This document shows positions 51,766-60,047 of a stretch of DNA of 64,000 nt, one piece after another. Position 1 is the stretch's first letter, and each line of letters starts with the position of its first letter. The position numbers and the translations under genes were made by a program. This DNA comes from a virus, in the IMG/VR virus record IMGVR_UViG_3300036770_003135, positions 38,793-102,792 of that record. One strand, written 5' to 3'. The notes below the pieces were generated by a model, which made no database searches, had not been told where the DNA came from, and worked only from the letters and a program-made list of their open reading frames with translations.

Positions 51766-53097
51766 TTAAATACTTCTAATTATTGTTTTAACTATCCATC
51801 CCGTAGTTGTTGCGGAACTTCTCAAAATTGCATTACCACCTGAAAGTGTCACATTGAATGATACACCTGTTGTTGTGCCAACATCAAGTGTACTTGTATC
51901 AGTGTATTGAACATTACTACCGACCCAAATACTTGTAAAAGTACCAGCTCTCGCATTTACATTATCCGTAGTTGCTAAAGTATAATCAACAAACACTCCA
52001 GTATATGCACTAGTTGGAATTGAATAAATTTGATTTTGACCTATGGTTAATGATGTTCTTTTAGTCGTAAATAAAGCAGGAGATAAATAACTACCAAGTA
52101 CAATTGTGTTATCTGAAAAAACTTCTAATATCGGTAAACCTGAAATATCATTAACACTAAATAATGAACCAATTAAACTATCAGTTACTGAAAACAATTC
52201 TCCACTTGAACCTTGAACTGTAAATAATGGAGAGGTTGAACCTGAACCAATTATAGTAAGTATATTTTGTGCTGAACCTGAAATCAAACCCGACGTACCT
52301 GTAAAACCTCTTAAAGTTGTATTACCAGTAACAGATAAATTACCATTGATAGTTAATCCAGTTACAGTATTAAATAAAGTTGAAAATGTTCCTCCAGTAT
52401 TATTTGTAAATGTAAATGTATTATTATTATAACTTGCCCCAGTTACAAAAACATCTGTTGACGATGATGTACCACCTGTAGTAAATCCTGTAACACTAAA
52501 TGTTCCACCAGTATTATTAGTGAATGTTGCAGTACCATTTGAGTTATTATAAGTTCCACCTGTTACAAATACATCAAATCCAGAAGTTCCACCTGTGGTA
52601 AAACCACTCACGTTAAATGTTCCACCAGTATTATTAGTGAATGTCGCTGTACCATTAGAATATGTACCACCTGTTACAAATATATCAGTTGGTAAATTTT
52701 GATATGTTGTTGCAGAAATAGTATTAGCCGTTAAACCATTAGTGAAATTTGTCTCCCCACTTACAGTTCCACCTGTAAAAGTTCCACCACCACTTGTAAA
52801 TCCTGATATATTAAAAGACCCTCCACTTGTATTTGAGAATGTAACTATACCAGTATTACTATCATAAGTTCCACCAGTAACAAAATAATCACTAAATCCT
52901 GATACACTAATACTACCATTAATAGCATTACTCAATGTGAGTGTTTCAGCATTTTTATCAAACGTTCCACCAGTTAATGGGAGTATATCAGTGAATTGAG
53001 GATAAACTTTCCAATAAGTTCCAGTATAAATCCAATTTAATCCATTGTAACTATATATTTGATTGACTGTTGCACCAGTTGGAAAATTAATTGTCAT
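51766..53097 (-). CDS. Tail-fibre-like protein with TGGTF repeats
   Basis: A 443-residue fibre. The N-terminus (MTINFPTGATVNQIYSYNGL, then NWIYTGTYWKV) is a short attachment domain common in Bacteroidota phage fibres. Six or so repeats of the type VFVTGGTYNNSNGTATFTNN-TGGTF follow. The C-terminal domain (about 330-443) has TTKRTSLTIGQNQIYSIPTS and ends SATTTGWIVKTIIRSI. The repeats are beta-strands and turns that probably stack into a trimeric beta-helix. Confidence 0.8.
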   Translation of the reverse strand: MTINFPTGATVNQIYSYNGLNWIYTGTYWKVYPQFTDILPLTGGTFDKNAETLTLSNAINGSISVSGFSDYFVTGGTYDSNTGIVTFSNTSGGSFNISGFTSGGGTFTGGTVSGETNFTNGLTANTISATTYQNLPTDIFVTGGTYSNGTATFTNNTGGTFNVSGFTTGGTSGFDVFVTGGTYNNSNGTATFTNNTGGTFSVTGFTTGGTSSSTDVFVTGASYNNNTFTFTNNTGGTFSTLFNTVTGLTINGNLSVTGNTTLRGFTGTSGLISGSAQNILTIIGSGSTSPLFTVQGSSGELFSVTDSLIGSLFSVNDISGLPILEVFSDNTIVLGSYLSPALFTTKRTSLTIGQNQIYSIPTSAYTGVFVDYTLATTDNVNARAGTFTSIWVGSNVQYTDTSTLDVGTTTGVSFNVTLSGGNAILRSSATTTGWIVKTIIRSI

Positions 53098-53114
53098 TTT
53101 AAAATTATTTAATT

Positions 53115-53121
53115 ATAAATA
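53115..53121 (-). promoter_or_regulatory. TATTTAT late-promoter-like motif before a fibre gene
   Basis: TATTTAT on the coding strand, 17 nt before the ATG at 53097. Confidence 0.4.
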
Positions 53122-53124
53122 TTA

Positions 53125-53898
53125 TTATAACCCATATTTAGATTTTGTGGCATTAAAATTTGTGGATATCTCAATTGGGGATAATCCTTTTGTATAAAAG
53201 TAACATGCCCCAATTTTACCATCTAAATATTGAATCAGTCCAAGACCAGCTAATGGTGCGGGCATATATCCTAATGTCAATGGATTAGATTCGTTATAAC
53301 TATCTATACCATGAAAATTACTTGTATATTGAGTATCATTAATATAAACTTTAGTACTACCTACGGTATTTGTTATTTGTGAAATGAATGTAAACAAATA
53401 CCAAGTATTCAATGAAATACCTGATGTTGATACTGATGTCTTTTGTACACTTGTACCATTTGTTGCAACAACAGTTTGATTATTGATATTAATACCACCA
53501 AAATAACCATCAAATGCGAAACCACTTGACAATTTACTAAATAGTATTGAACGATTAGAACCAATTGGACTACTATCAAATTTAACCCATATTTGAATTG
53601 TTTTTTGAATGGTTGTACTTAAACTCAAGTTAATATTATGAGGAATACTTATAGTGTCATTAATACCATCAAAATCAAAAATGCCACCATCTGTTGGTGA
53701 CCAAGTTGCTCCAAGTATTGTTCCATTATTACCATTAATTGTTTCATCCAACCATTGGCCACTACCTAAATAGTTGGTAGCATCCAATTTCATAAATAAG
53801 TTATCAGTTACAATGTTTGAAGGTTGTACTGATGGGGTATCAAAATTAATTAAAATACCATTAAAATCAATTAGTGTATTATTAAAAGAAACTAACAT
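53125..53898 (-). CDS. LamG/concanavalin-like surface protein, copy 4
   Basis: A 257-residue LamG-like protein with an extra N-terminal strand segment (MLVSFNNTLIDFNGILINFD). It continues with LFMKLDATNYLGSGQWLDET, IFDFDGINDTISI, WYLFTFISQI, TKVYINDTQYTSN and a closing helix SPIEISTNFNATKSKYG. It is separated from the other three LamG copies by the 443-residue fibre gene. Confidence 0.8.
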   Translation of the reverse strand: MLVSFNNTLIDFNGILINFDTPSVQPSNIVTDNLFMKLDATNYLGSGQWLDETINGNNGTILGATWSPTDGGIFDFDGINDTISIPHNINLSLSTTIQKTIQIWVKFDSSPIGSNRSILFSKLSSGFAFDGYFGGININNQTVVATNGTSVQKTSVSTSGISLNTWYLFTFISQITNTVGSTKVYINDTQYTSNFHGIDSYNESNPLTLGYMPAPLAGLGLIQYLDGKIGACYFYTKGLSPIEISTNFNATKSKYGL

Positions 53899-53903
53899 AT
53901 ATA

Positions 53904-53910
53904 ATAAATA
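53904..53910 (-). promoter_or_regulatory. TATTTAT late-promoter-like motif before a LamG gene
   Basis: TATTTAT on the coding strand, 5 nt before the ATG at 53898. Confidence 0.4.
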
Positions 53911-53943
53911 CTATACATATTATATATGGAATAATTTAAAGAA

Positions 53944-54618
53944 CTAATTTATTTTTCTTTTAAATCCATAAGCAATGATATTGAACGCATCTAAACCTAC
54001 TGATAGATTGTCATCAATTTCAAAAACTAATTTATTGTTAGTTCCGTTTTTGAGTCTTAAGCCATAACTAAATCCAAAAATTGTGTTAAAATTTAACACA
54101 GGTATAATTGCGTCGGCATTTGTACCTACAGCATCTGGTAAAAAGAATGGGTTAAACGTAGCACCCCCAGCGGTAAATCTCGAACCAAACGATGGATTAC
54201 CAACACATAAACGAATTAAATCAAAATTTGTTTTTAGTGTTGTGCCAATATTTATTTCACCATTTTCATCTTCATAATATAATCTACATCCATTTGTTAA
54301 TGCTGCTAAATCACCAAAGGTATTAAGTGAATTATCGGTATTAGTGTCGGCTAAAAGTATTGATAAATTGGTTACATATATATCAAAATTTTTTTCACCT
54401 TGTATATAAAATAATTGAGGTGTTACCACACCATTAACTCTCATATCACTTGTTACTCCATCACCATTGAGAGTTAAAAATTCTCTATAAATAATTTGTA
54501 AATCTCTATCATCATTTGATGGGAATGATGATGATTGAACACGTAAGTATCCACCATCCTCTATTTTGGCAAATACTCCTTTTCCAGTTCCATCTATTAT
54601 TTTATTTGTTACTGACAT
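53944..54618 (-). CDS. DGTG-family virion protein, divergent member
   Basis: A 224-residue protein that shares the N-terminal signature of the four genes upstream (IIDGTGKGVFAKIEDGGYLR) but has a different, longer beta-rich body (REFLTLNGDGVTSDMRVNGV, IFGFSYGLRLKNGTNNKLVF). It shares 1 nt with the previous gene. It looks like a swap of the distal domain on a common base. Confidence 0.7.
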   Translation of the reverse strand: MSVTNKIIDGTGKGVFAKIEDGGYLRVQSSSFPSNDDRDLQIIYREFLTLNGDGVTSDMRVNGVVTPQLFYIQGEKNFDIYVTNLSILLADTNTDNSLNTFGDLAALTNGCRLYYEDENGEINIGTTLKTNFDLIRLCVGNPSFGSRFTAGGATFNPFFLPDAVGTNADAIIPVLNFNTIFGFSYGLRLKNGTNNKLVFEIDDNLSVGLDAFNIIAYGFKRKIN

Positions 54619-55208
54619 TAATCTTCTTCTATTACATAAACGTTTAGTCCCACGGCAACTTGTATTGAAGTGTTACCCAATGGGGTGACAAAAGAAATCC
54701 CCAAAGAAGAACCTTTAGGTATTATTACAACAGAATCAACAAATAATTGGTCTTGTAGACGTACAACAGGTGAACCAAATACTTCTGAGGTTGATGTGAA
54801 TGATGCTCCATTTTGTCCTATTTCAGTTGTTACATCTAAAGTATTAGAAGAACCAAAATTTAGATTTCTAGGTGTTACAGAATTTCCACTACCACTTGTC
54901 ATACTAATTGGATTCCTATAGAAAACAAAACGTCCATGAGTTTCTGTTGTACCACTACTGCTTTTACAATTTAAATTAAATCTAACAACTGACAAATCAT
55001 TATCACCATCATTTTTAAGAAATAATATTCCACTAGTACTACTAGATGCTGTTAATGTTATATAACCAGAATTTACTGTATAAGCATAACCAAATGATGA
55101 TGCGTTTGCATATGTATCTCTATCAATTGAATCTACATGTAATCTATTTGTAGCATCAACTTTAGCTGTAAATCCTTTACCAGTCCCATCCGTTAATTCA
55201 AATCCCAT
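54618..55208 (-). CDS. DGTG-family virion protein, member 2
   Basis: A 196-residue beta-rich protein: FELTDGTGKGFTAKVDATNR at the start, then YAYTVNSGYITLTASSSTSG, ILFLKNDGDNDLSV and GLNVYVIEED at the end. It aligns along its whole length with the members at 55235, 55835 and 56433. The family is unknown to me. A role as trimeric fibre or decoration subunits fits its place among fibre genes. Confidence 0.7.
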   Translation of the reverse strand: MGFELTDGTGKGFTAKVDATNRLHVDSIDRDTYANASSFGYAYTVNSGYITLTASSSTSGILFLKNDGDNDLSVVRFNLNCKSSSGTTETHGRFVFYRNPISMTSGSGNSVTPRNLNFGSSNTLDVTTEIGQNGASFTSTSEVFGSPVVRLQDQLFVDSVVIIPKGSSLGISFVTPLGNTSIQVAVGLNVYVIEED

Positions 55209-55234
55209 ATTTTAATTATTTTTTTATATTTTTA

Positions 55235-55822
55235 TTATTCAAAATAAGCTTCAACTTCACAAGTCAAATTAAATGTTACACCATTTGGTGCTTGACAAAC
55301 AACTGCTAAAGAGTTTCCTTTTTCCAATGCAACAGCACCATTCCACATAAACATTAACATTTGTTGATTACCAACACCCAAATAATGTCTTCCCCATACA
55401 CTACCATTAGTTATTGTTAAGTTAGTCCCATTCCCTTGATAAGCCACCCCCTCAAAATCATTAGAACTACCAAAATTTATATTTTCAATTGTTGCTGTAA
55501 TACCAGATGTGATTAATGTACCTAAAGTTGGATTTTTATACATTGTAATTCTAGTAAATTGACTCGCTGTCCCAGACCATAATTTTATATGATGTATTAA
55601 CATTTTTTTGTCTGAATTATTTTTAACATATAATACACCATCATCTTGTCCTGTAACTCCAGTAAAAGATAGATAATCAGTTGTTATAACAAAAGTATTA
55701 CCAACTTCAACTGAATTATACACTGCCCTTTCTTCAGTAATACTATCAACCAATATTCTATTAAGATTTGTTACTTTCGCCTTTAAACTTGTGCCTGTAC
55801 CATCTTGTATTTGAAATCCCAT
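55235..55822 (-). CDS. DGTG-family virion protein, member 3
   Basis: A 195-residue paralogue: FQIQDGTGTSLKAKVTNLNR, then VEVGNTFVITTDYLSFTGVT, LYVKNNSDKKMLIHHIKLWS and SLAVVCQAPNG near the end. Shared residues cluster in the N-terminal 30 positions and in the LYxKN strand. Confidence 0.7.
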   Translation of the reverse strand: MGFQIQDGTGTSLKAKVTNLNRILVDSITEERAVYNSVEVGNTFVITTDYLSFTGVTGQDDGVLYVKNNSDKKMLIHHIKLWSGTASQFTRITMYKNPTLGTLITSGITATIENINFGSSNDFEGVAYQGNGTNLTITNGSVWGRHYLGVGNQQMLMFMWNGAVALEKGNSLAVVCQAPNGVTFNLTCEVEAYFE

Positions 55823-55834
55823 TTTTTATTTTAT

Positions 55835-56428
55835 TTATAAACTATTATTATTTAAATATACTTGAAACCCCGTATAAACATCATTTGATGTTAATCCATA
55901 GTGTTGATAAGTAACAACAACAGAACTCCCTTTTTTCATTGATAGTTGTACTGTACCAAAATTTCTTTGGTCATTACCTTGTGTCTGATATAAAATTGGG
56001 GTAGTTGTAAAACCTGAAACTGTAAACCCATCTCCACCTTTTTTAACTACAGCTTGTAATTCATTTGATGAACCTATTAATCTATTTACAGGTGTAACAT
56101 CAGTACCTGAACTAATTATAGTGCCTGAACTTGGATTAGTGTAAACTCTCATTAATGATAATCTAGTTGCTGTTCCAGAATCAGCATCAGTGCCAATAAA
56201 CCAAGCGGATAAAATTAACTCAGTATCTTCATTATTCTTTAAATATAATAATGGAGTTTCCGTTGAACCTGTTATTGTTATAAATTCAGTGTTAATATTA
56301 TACGCATTGCCAATTCTCGTAGCATTATCAAATTCACTTTCAGTTATAGATTTTGAATATATTCTATTTTCAGAATCTATTTTAACTTTATATTTTGTTC
56401 CAGTTCCATCTTGAATTGTTGTTGCCAT
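55835..56428 (-). CDS. DGTG-family virion protein, member 4
   Basis: A 197-residue paralogue: TTIQDGTGTKYKVKIDSENR, then NAYNINTEFITITGS, LLYLKNNEDTELILSAWFIG and SVVVTYQHYG near the end. It is spaced 12 nt from the previous member. Confidence 0.7.
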   Translation of the reverse strand: MATTIQDGTGTKYKVKIDSENRIYSKSITESEFDNATRIGNAYNINTEFITITGSTETPLLYLKNNEDTELILSAWFIGTDADSGTATRLSLMRVYTNPSSGTIISSGTDVTPVNRLIGSSNELQAVVKKGGDGFTVSGFTTTPILYQTQGNDQRNFGTVQLSMKKGSSVVVTYQHYGLTSNDVYTGFQVYLNNNSL

Positions 56429-56432
56429 ATAT

Positions 56433-57026
56433 TTAATTATTTTCTAATTTTGATACTGTAAGACTAAAACTCACAGGCATTTGTACATTTCCTGATGGTG
56501 GAGTTACAGCTAATAAAATACCAACACCTTTGGGAAATACCAAATTGGATGTAATTTGATTATAGACATTCACAGGAAAAGCTAACTGAAAGCTAGGTGT
56601 TAATCCAGTGAAACCCCCAGCACCAGTTGGTGAACCATATTTAAAAGTTCCACTTAACTGATTTGAACTTCCAAAGTTGGTATTTAAAGGATTAAAATCA
56701 ACCCAAGTACCCGTTAAGGAAGATTCACTAATATTTGTATATACGTTCACCAAAAAATTTTGAAATGTTGCACCTGAAGCCCATCTGGCTTGAGATGAAA
56801 AAGTTTTAGTAAATAACGATACACTTTCTTCAGATTTAAAATAAAGAATACCATTAGCAGTGTCAGCTGTTTGGGTTAAATATGGAGTACCAATAACATA
56901 GGTTTCACCTTTAGTCGCCCCCTCTAATGCTGAGTCTTCTACTACGGCTCTAACCTCAAGTCGATTTGAACTATCAACTCTAGCATTAAAACCTTTACCT
57001 GTTCCATCTTCTATAATTGTTGCCAT
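56433..57026 (-). CDS. DGTG-family virion protein, member 5
   Basis: A 197-residue paralogue, first of the tandem array in transcription order: TIIEDGTGKGFNARVDSSNR, then GETYVIGTPYLTQTADTANG, ILYFKSEESVSLF and GILLAVTPPSGN near the end. Confidence 0.7.
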   Translation of the reverse strand: MATIIEDGTGKGFNARVDSSNRLEVRAVVEDSALEGATKGETYVIGTPYLTQTADTANGILYFKSEESVSLFTKTFSSQARWASGATFQNFLVNVYTNISESSLTGTWVDFNPLNTNFGSSNQLSGTFKYGSPTGAGGFTGLTPSFQLAFPVNVYNQITSNLVFPKGVGILLAVTPPSGNVQMPVSFSLTVSKLENN

Positions 57027-57035
57027 AATTTTTTT

Positions 57036-57260
57036 TTAATCTATTTCATCATTTTCAAAAATATTATCATCAATAATAAAATCATTTTCGTGTGATTTAT
57101 ACATATTATTAATTCTTAATTGATGTATCATTTTTTGTAATTGGGTTGATTGGTCGTACATTTGAATACTTTGATTTAATAAAGTATTGTTGATAGTATC
57201 CAAACTTAGATTTATTGCGTCTAATCTTATAAATTGTTTATTTATTATTTGTGTAGCCAT
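57036..57260 (-). CDS. Small helical protein, unknown
   Basis: A 74-residue protein, helical and Gln/Asn/Leu-rich (IRLDAINLSLDTINNTLLNQ), with an acidic tail (DDNIFENDEID). It could be a coiled-coil linker or fibre-trimerisation element placed between the DGTG array and the 112-residue gene. No family is recognised. Confidence 0.6.
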   Translation of the reverse strand: MATQIINKQFIRLDAINLSLDTINNTLLNQSIQMYDQSTQLQKMIHQLRINNMYKSHENDFIIDDNIFENDEID

Positions 57261-57270
57261 TATTATATAA

Positions 57271-57609
57271 TTATCGTTTAGCTAATAATTTTATTATAAT
57301 TATACCATTATTTGTGATTTTAAAATTAACTCTAATATATTTTCCACTATACACTCCTTTGTCAATGATAAAATTTCCAGTACCTATTGGTAAAAGATAA
57401 TTTTCACTTAGTTCAGTCCAATTTGTTCCATCATTACTTTGTTCTATTATAAATTCATTTTCACCTTGAATATTAGTATAATTAAATTGTATTGAAATTG
57501 TCATATACTTAGATAATTCAGAACTTGTAAAAGCTGTAATGCCATTACTTAAATCGTAACTATTTGCTATTGTTTCTTCTAAAAAATTTTTTTCTGGTAA
57601 AAAAGCCAT
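57271..57609 (-). CDS. Small discoidin-like beta protein
   Basis: A 112-residue beta protein with TISIQFNYTNIQGENEFIIE, QSNDGTNWTELSEN and GKYIRVNFKITNNG, a pattern like the strands of F5/8 C-type (discoidin) domains, which bind sugars. It is shorter than a full discoidin domain, so the match is only suggestive. Confidence 0.6.
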   Translation of the reverse strand: MAFLPEKNFLEETIANSYDLSNGITAFTSSELSKYMTISIQFNYTNIQGENEFIIEQSNDGTNWTELSENYLLPIGTGNFIIDKGVYSGKYIRVNFKITNNGIIIIKLLAKR

Positions 57610-57621
57610 TTTATTTTTTTT

Positions 57622-57628
57622 ATAAATA
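57622..57628 (-). promoter_or_regulatory. TATTTAT late-promoter-like motif before the 112-residue gene
   Basis: TATTTAT on the coding strand, 12 nt before the ATG at 57609. Confidence 0.4.
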
Positions 57629-57636
57629 TCTTTTTA

Positions 57637-58344
57637 TTACATTTGTAACCAAGTTCCTAATCCTGTATTAAATATTATTAGTGCCCCACCATCAGCTTGT
57701 AATATAACACTATTAGAATTTTCAGTAGAAATTATCGTATCACTACCTATTGATTGTATAGTTATATTCTTATTATATGAATTAAGTCCAATATCTTTAA
57801 TATCATATCTTAATCTGCCACTTGATACTGAATCTGGTAAATAAATAGTAGTCGCAGATATAGAAGAATCAACACCCAAAACATTATCAGTAGTTAACGC
57901 TGAATATGTTGCACCTGAAACATAAGTGTAATTATTTCCAAACGTATTTATATCACGATATTCAATATCTCCAGATATTTCATTTCTTCCTAAAATTTGA
58001 ATTAATGAATTATTTTGATTTGGTGTTGTTGAAATATTGATTGTTGTTGCTGTTAATTCTTCTAATAAAGTATCACCAGTAACAGATAATGCTGTTGTAC
58101 CACTTATAGTAATATCACCAAAAAAATTAAAATCCCCAGTAACAGTATCTCCAGTTCTATTAATTCTGTCCCAACCTATTTCTCTTACCTCAGTAGCCCC
58201 AGTAGTACCTGAAGTAAAAATTGTATATAATTTAGCATCAGCAGTATTTAAAGCTAATTCACCAATAGTTAAACCACTAATTGGGGGTATTTTGTCAGGT
58301 ACATTTGACCTTTTAATTAAAAAGGTATTTTGTCTATTTGCCAT
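57637..58344 (-). CDS. Tail-fibre-like protein
   Basis: A 235-residue fibre protein. The start (MANRQNTFLIKRSNVPDKIP, then GLTIGELALNTADAKLYTIF) is a frequent N-terminal element of phage fibres and is related to the start at 58449 (MAIRQTRFQIKNN...LLVGEPIVNTAS). The C-terminal part forms a small beta roll ending ALIIFNTGLGTWLQM, the type of domain used for sugar or cap interaction. Confidence 0.75.
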   Translation of the reverse strand: MANRQNTFLIKRSNVPDKIPPISGLTIGELALNTADAKLYTIFTSGTTGATEVREIGWDRINRTGDTVTGDFNFFGDITISGTTALSVTGDTLLEELTATTINISTTPNQNNSLIQILGRNEISGDIEYRDINTFGNNYTYVSGATYSALTTDNVLGVDSSISATTIYLPDSVSSGRLRYDIKDIGLNSYNKNITIQSIGSDTIISTENSNSVILQADGGALIIFNTGLGTWLQM

Positions 58345-58382
58345 ATTTATGACATTAATTTTAATGGTTATATAACCTAATA

Positions 58383-58389
58383 ATAAATA
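58383..58389 (-). promoter_or_regulatory. TATTTAT late-promoter-like motif after a terminator
   Basis: TATTTAT on the coding strand, 38 nt before the ATG at 58344 and just downstream of the terminator at 58404-58426, so it restarts transcription. Confidence 0.45.
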
Positions 58390-58403
58390 TGATATAAATT
58401 AAA

Positions 58404-58426
58404 AAAGGAAGGTAAACCCTTCCTTT
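58404..58426 (-). terminator. Rho-independent terminator after a fibre gene
   Basis: A 9-bp stem AAAGGAAGG / CCTTCCTTT with a 5-nt loop, 22 nt past the stop codon at 58449 and followed on the minus strand by T-rich sequence. Confidence 0.85.
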
Positions 58427-58448
58427 AATAATATAATTCTCTAATATG

Positions 58449-60017
58449 TTAATAAGACCCTCCATCTAATACATCAAATTCGGCTAATACTCTAACACCA
58501 TTGATATCTCCAGCTGAGCCACCATCTGTAATATCAGTACTTCTAATTACTATATCATTTAATTGTGTAATCCAACCTCTATTAGCATAACCCGTAAGTC
58601 CTGTATATTCAGTTACACTTGGAATTTCATTTGATGTTAAACCTGTTAGATTTTGCATCCTTACAATATCTAAATTAACGTCACCTGAAGATACACCATT
58701 ACCATCTTGAATAGTAAATCCTGCATTTACTGAAGTCACCGTTGTACTTCCAGTTGGATTGTAATTTAAAGTAATATTTGCATCTTCAACATAAAGATTT
58801 GACGTGAAGGCTGAAATGGATTGACCAAACACAGTAAGGTCACCTTGAATTACAACATTACCACTAGCTTCAATATTTTCAACACCTAATATATTATTTC
58901 CTTGGTCATATGTAAATCCAGCTTCGTCAGTTAACAATCCTCCAGCACCAACATATACAACTCTACCTTGTGTTAAGTTTGAAAACGATAAACCTGAAAC
59001 AGTATTAATTTGAGCTGGGAATGAACCACCATCGTTATCTGTTATAGTAAATGTATTATTACTTGGATTGTAACTAAAACCAGTTACAGCGACATCAGTA
59101 AGACCTGTTATAGTAACGTTAACATTATCATTTCTTGTTAGTACCAATGTTCCATCAGGACCAATATATGAAATTGTACCACCAGTTACAAATGTGTCAT
59201 TAACATCAATATTAGATAAATCAACACTATATGTGACACCATCATTTCGACTAAAATCAATTGAAGTTGTCCCTGAATTGTATGTTCCACCAGTAGTAAA
59301 TGTGTTTTGTGTATTTATTGTATATGTACCAGGAATTGGTGTTCCGTGGTATAATAAAGTTGAAGTTTGGGTATTTGTATTATTCGTTGCACTTGTTAAA
59401 GTTGAACCCGTTACATAAACATCGTTTACCAAACTATAACCAGTAAGTGAAGAATAATTAATAATTTCATTAACATTAGAACCAGTTGCAACAACATTAT
59501 AAAGACCAGTACCTGTTATAGTTAAATTATTAACAGTTTCAGTTCCTGTCACAAATAAATCACCATTAATTGTAAGAGCTGTAAATGAATCAATAGTTAC
59601 TGGAACATCAGGTTTTCCATTATTTAATTTAATCGTTAAAACATTTGGACTCCATGTTGCTCCTGTAGTATACGAATCAACAGATGCTGCAATATCTGTA
59701 ATATCCGCCAAAACAAATCCAGTTGATGTACCTGATAAGAATTTACCAACAAGTCCAATACCTGAAATATTTTGATATTGTGTTATTTGATTTCTTAGTC
59801 TTAAATCATAAAGATTAGAACCAACTTCAAAAAACGTAGCATTACCACCAATACCTGCGGGAGTCCAATCATTTGTACCACTAGTTACACCAGAAAACAT
59901 TAATATACCTGATGCTGTATTTACTATTGGTTCACCAACAAGTAGTGATGTACCTGAAAATGGTGCGGCACTATTTTGATTATTTTTTATCTGAAATCTT
60001 GTTTGTCTAATTGCCAT
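58449..60017 (-). CDS. Tail-fibre-like protein with beta-repeat shaft
   Basis: A 522-residue fibre: an N-terminal attachment element (MAIRQTRFQIKNNQNSAAPF, LVGEPIVNTASGILMFSG), a shaft of imperfect repeats (NDTFVTGGTISYIGPDGTL, AVTGFSYNPSNNTFTI), then LYVEDANITLNYNPTGSTTV and a short tip ending VRVLAEFDVLDGGSY. The LDGGSY end is shared with the LLGGSY end of the 707-residue fibre upstream, suggesting a common C-terminal cap or docking peptide. Confidence 0.78.
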   Translation of the reverse strand: MAIRQTRFQIKNNQNSAAPFSGTSLLVGEPIVNTASGILMFSGVTSGTNDWTPAGIGGNATFFEVGSNLYDLRLRNQITQYQNISGIGLVGKFLSGTSTGFVLADITDIAASVDSYTTGATWSPNVLTIKLNNGKPDVPVTIDSFTALTINGDLFVTGTETVNNLTITGTGLYNVVATGSNVNEIINYSSLTGYSLVNDVYVTGSTLTSATNNTNTQTSTLLYHGTPIPGTYTINTQNTFTTGGTYNSGTTSIDFSRNDGVTYSVDLSNIDVNDTFVTGGTISYIGPDGTLVLTRNDNVNVTITGLTDVAVTGFSYNPSNNTFTITDNDGGSFPAQINTVSGLSFSNLTQGRVVYVGAGGLLTDEAGFTYDQGNNILGVENIEASGNVVIQGDLTVFGQSISAFTSNLYVEDANITLNYNPTGSTTVTSVNAGFTIQDGNGVSSGDVNLDIVRMQNLTGLTSNEIPSVTEYTGLTGYANRGWITQLNDIVIRSTDITDGGSAGDINGVRVLAEFDVLDGGSY

Positions 60018-60032
60018 CTTTTGTTTTTTTAT

Positions 60033-60039
60033 ATAAATA
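60033..60039 (-). promoter_or_regulatory. TATTTAT late-promoter-like motif before a fibre gene
   Basis: TATTTAT on the coding strand, 15 nt before the ATG at 60017. Confidence 0.4.
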
Positions 60040-60047
60040 TTTTATTT

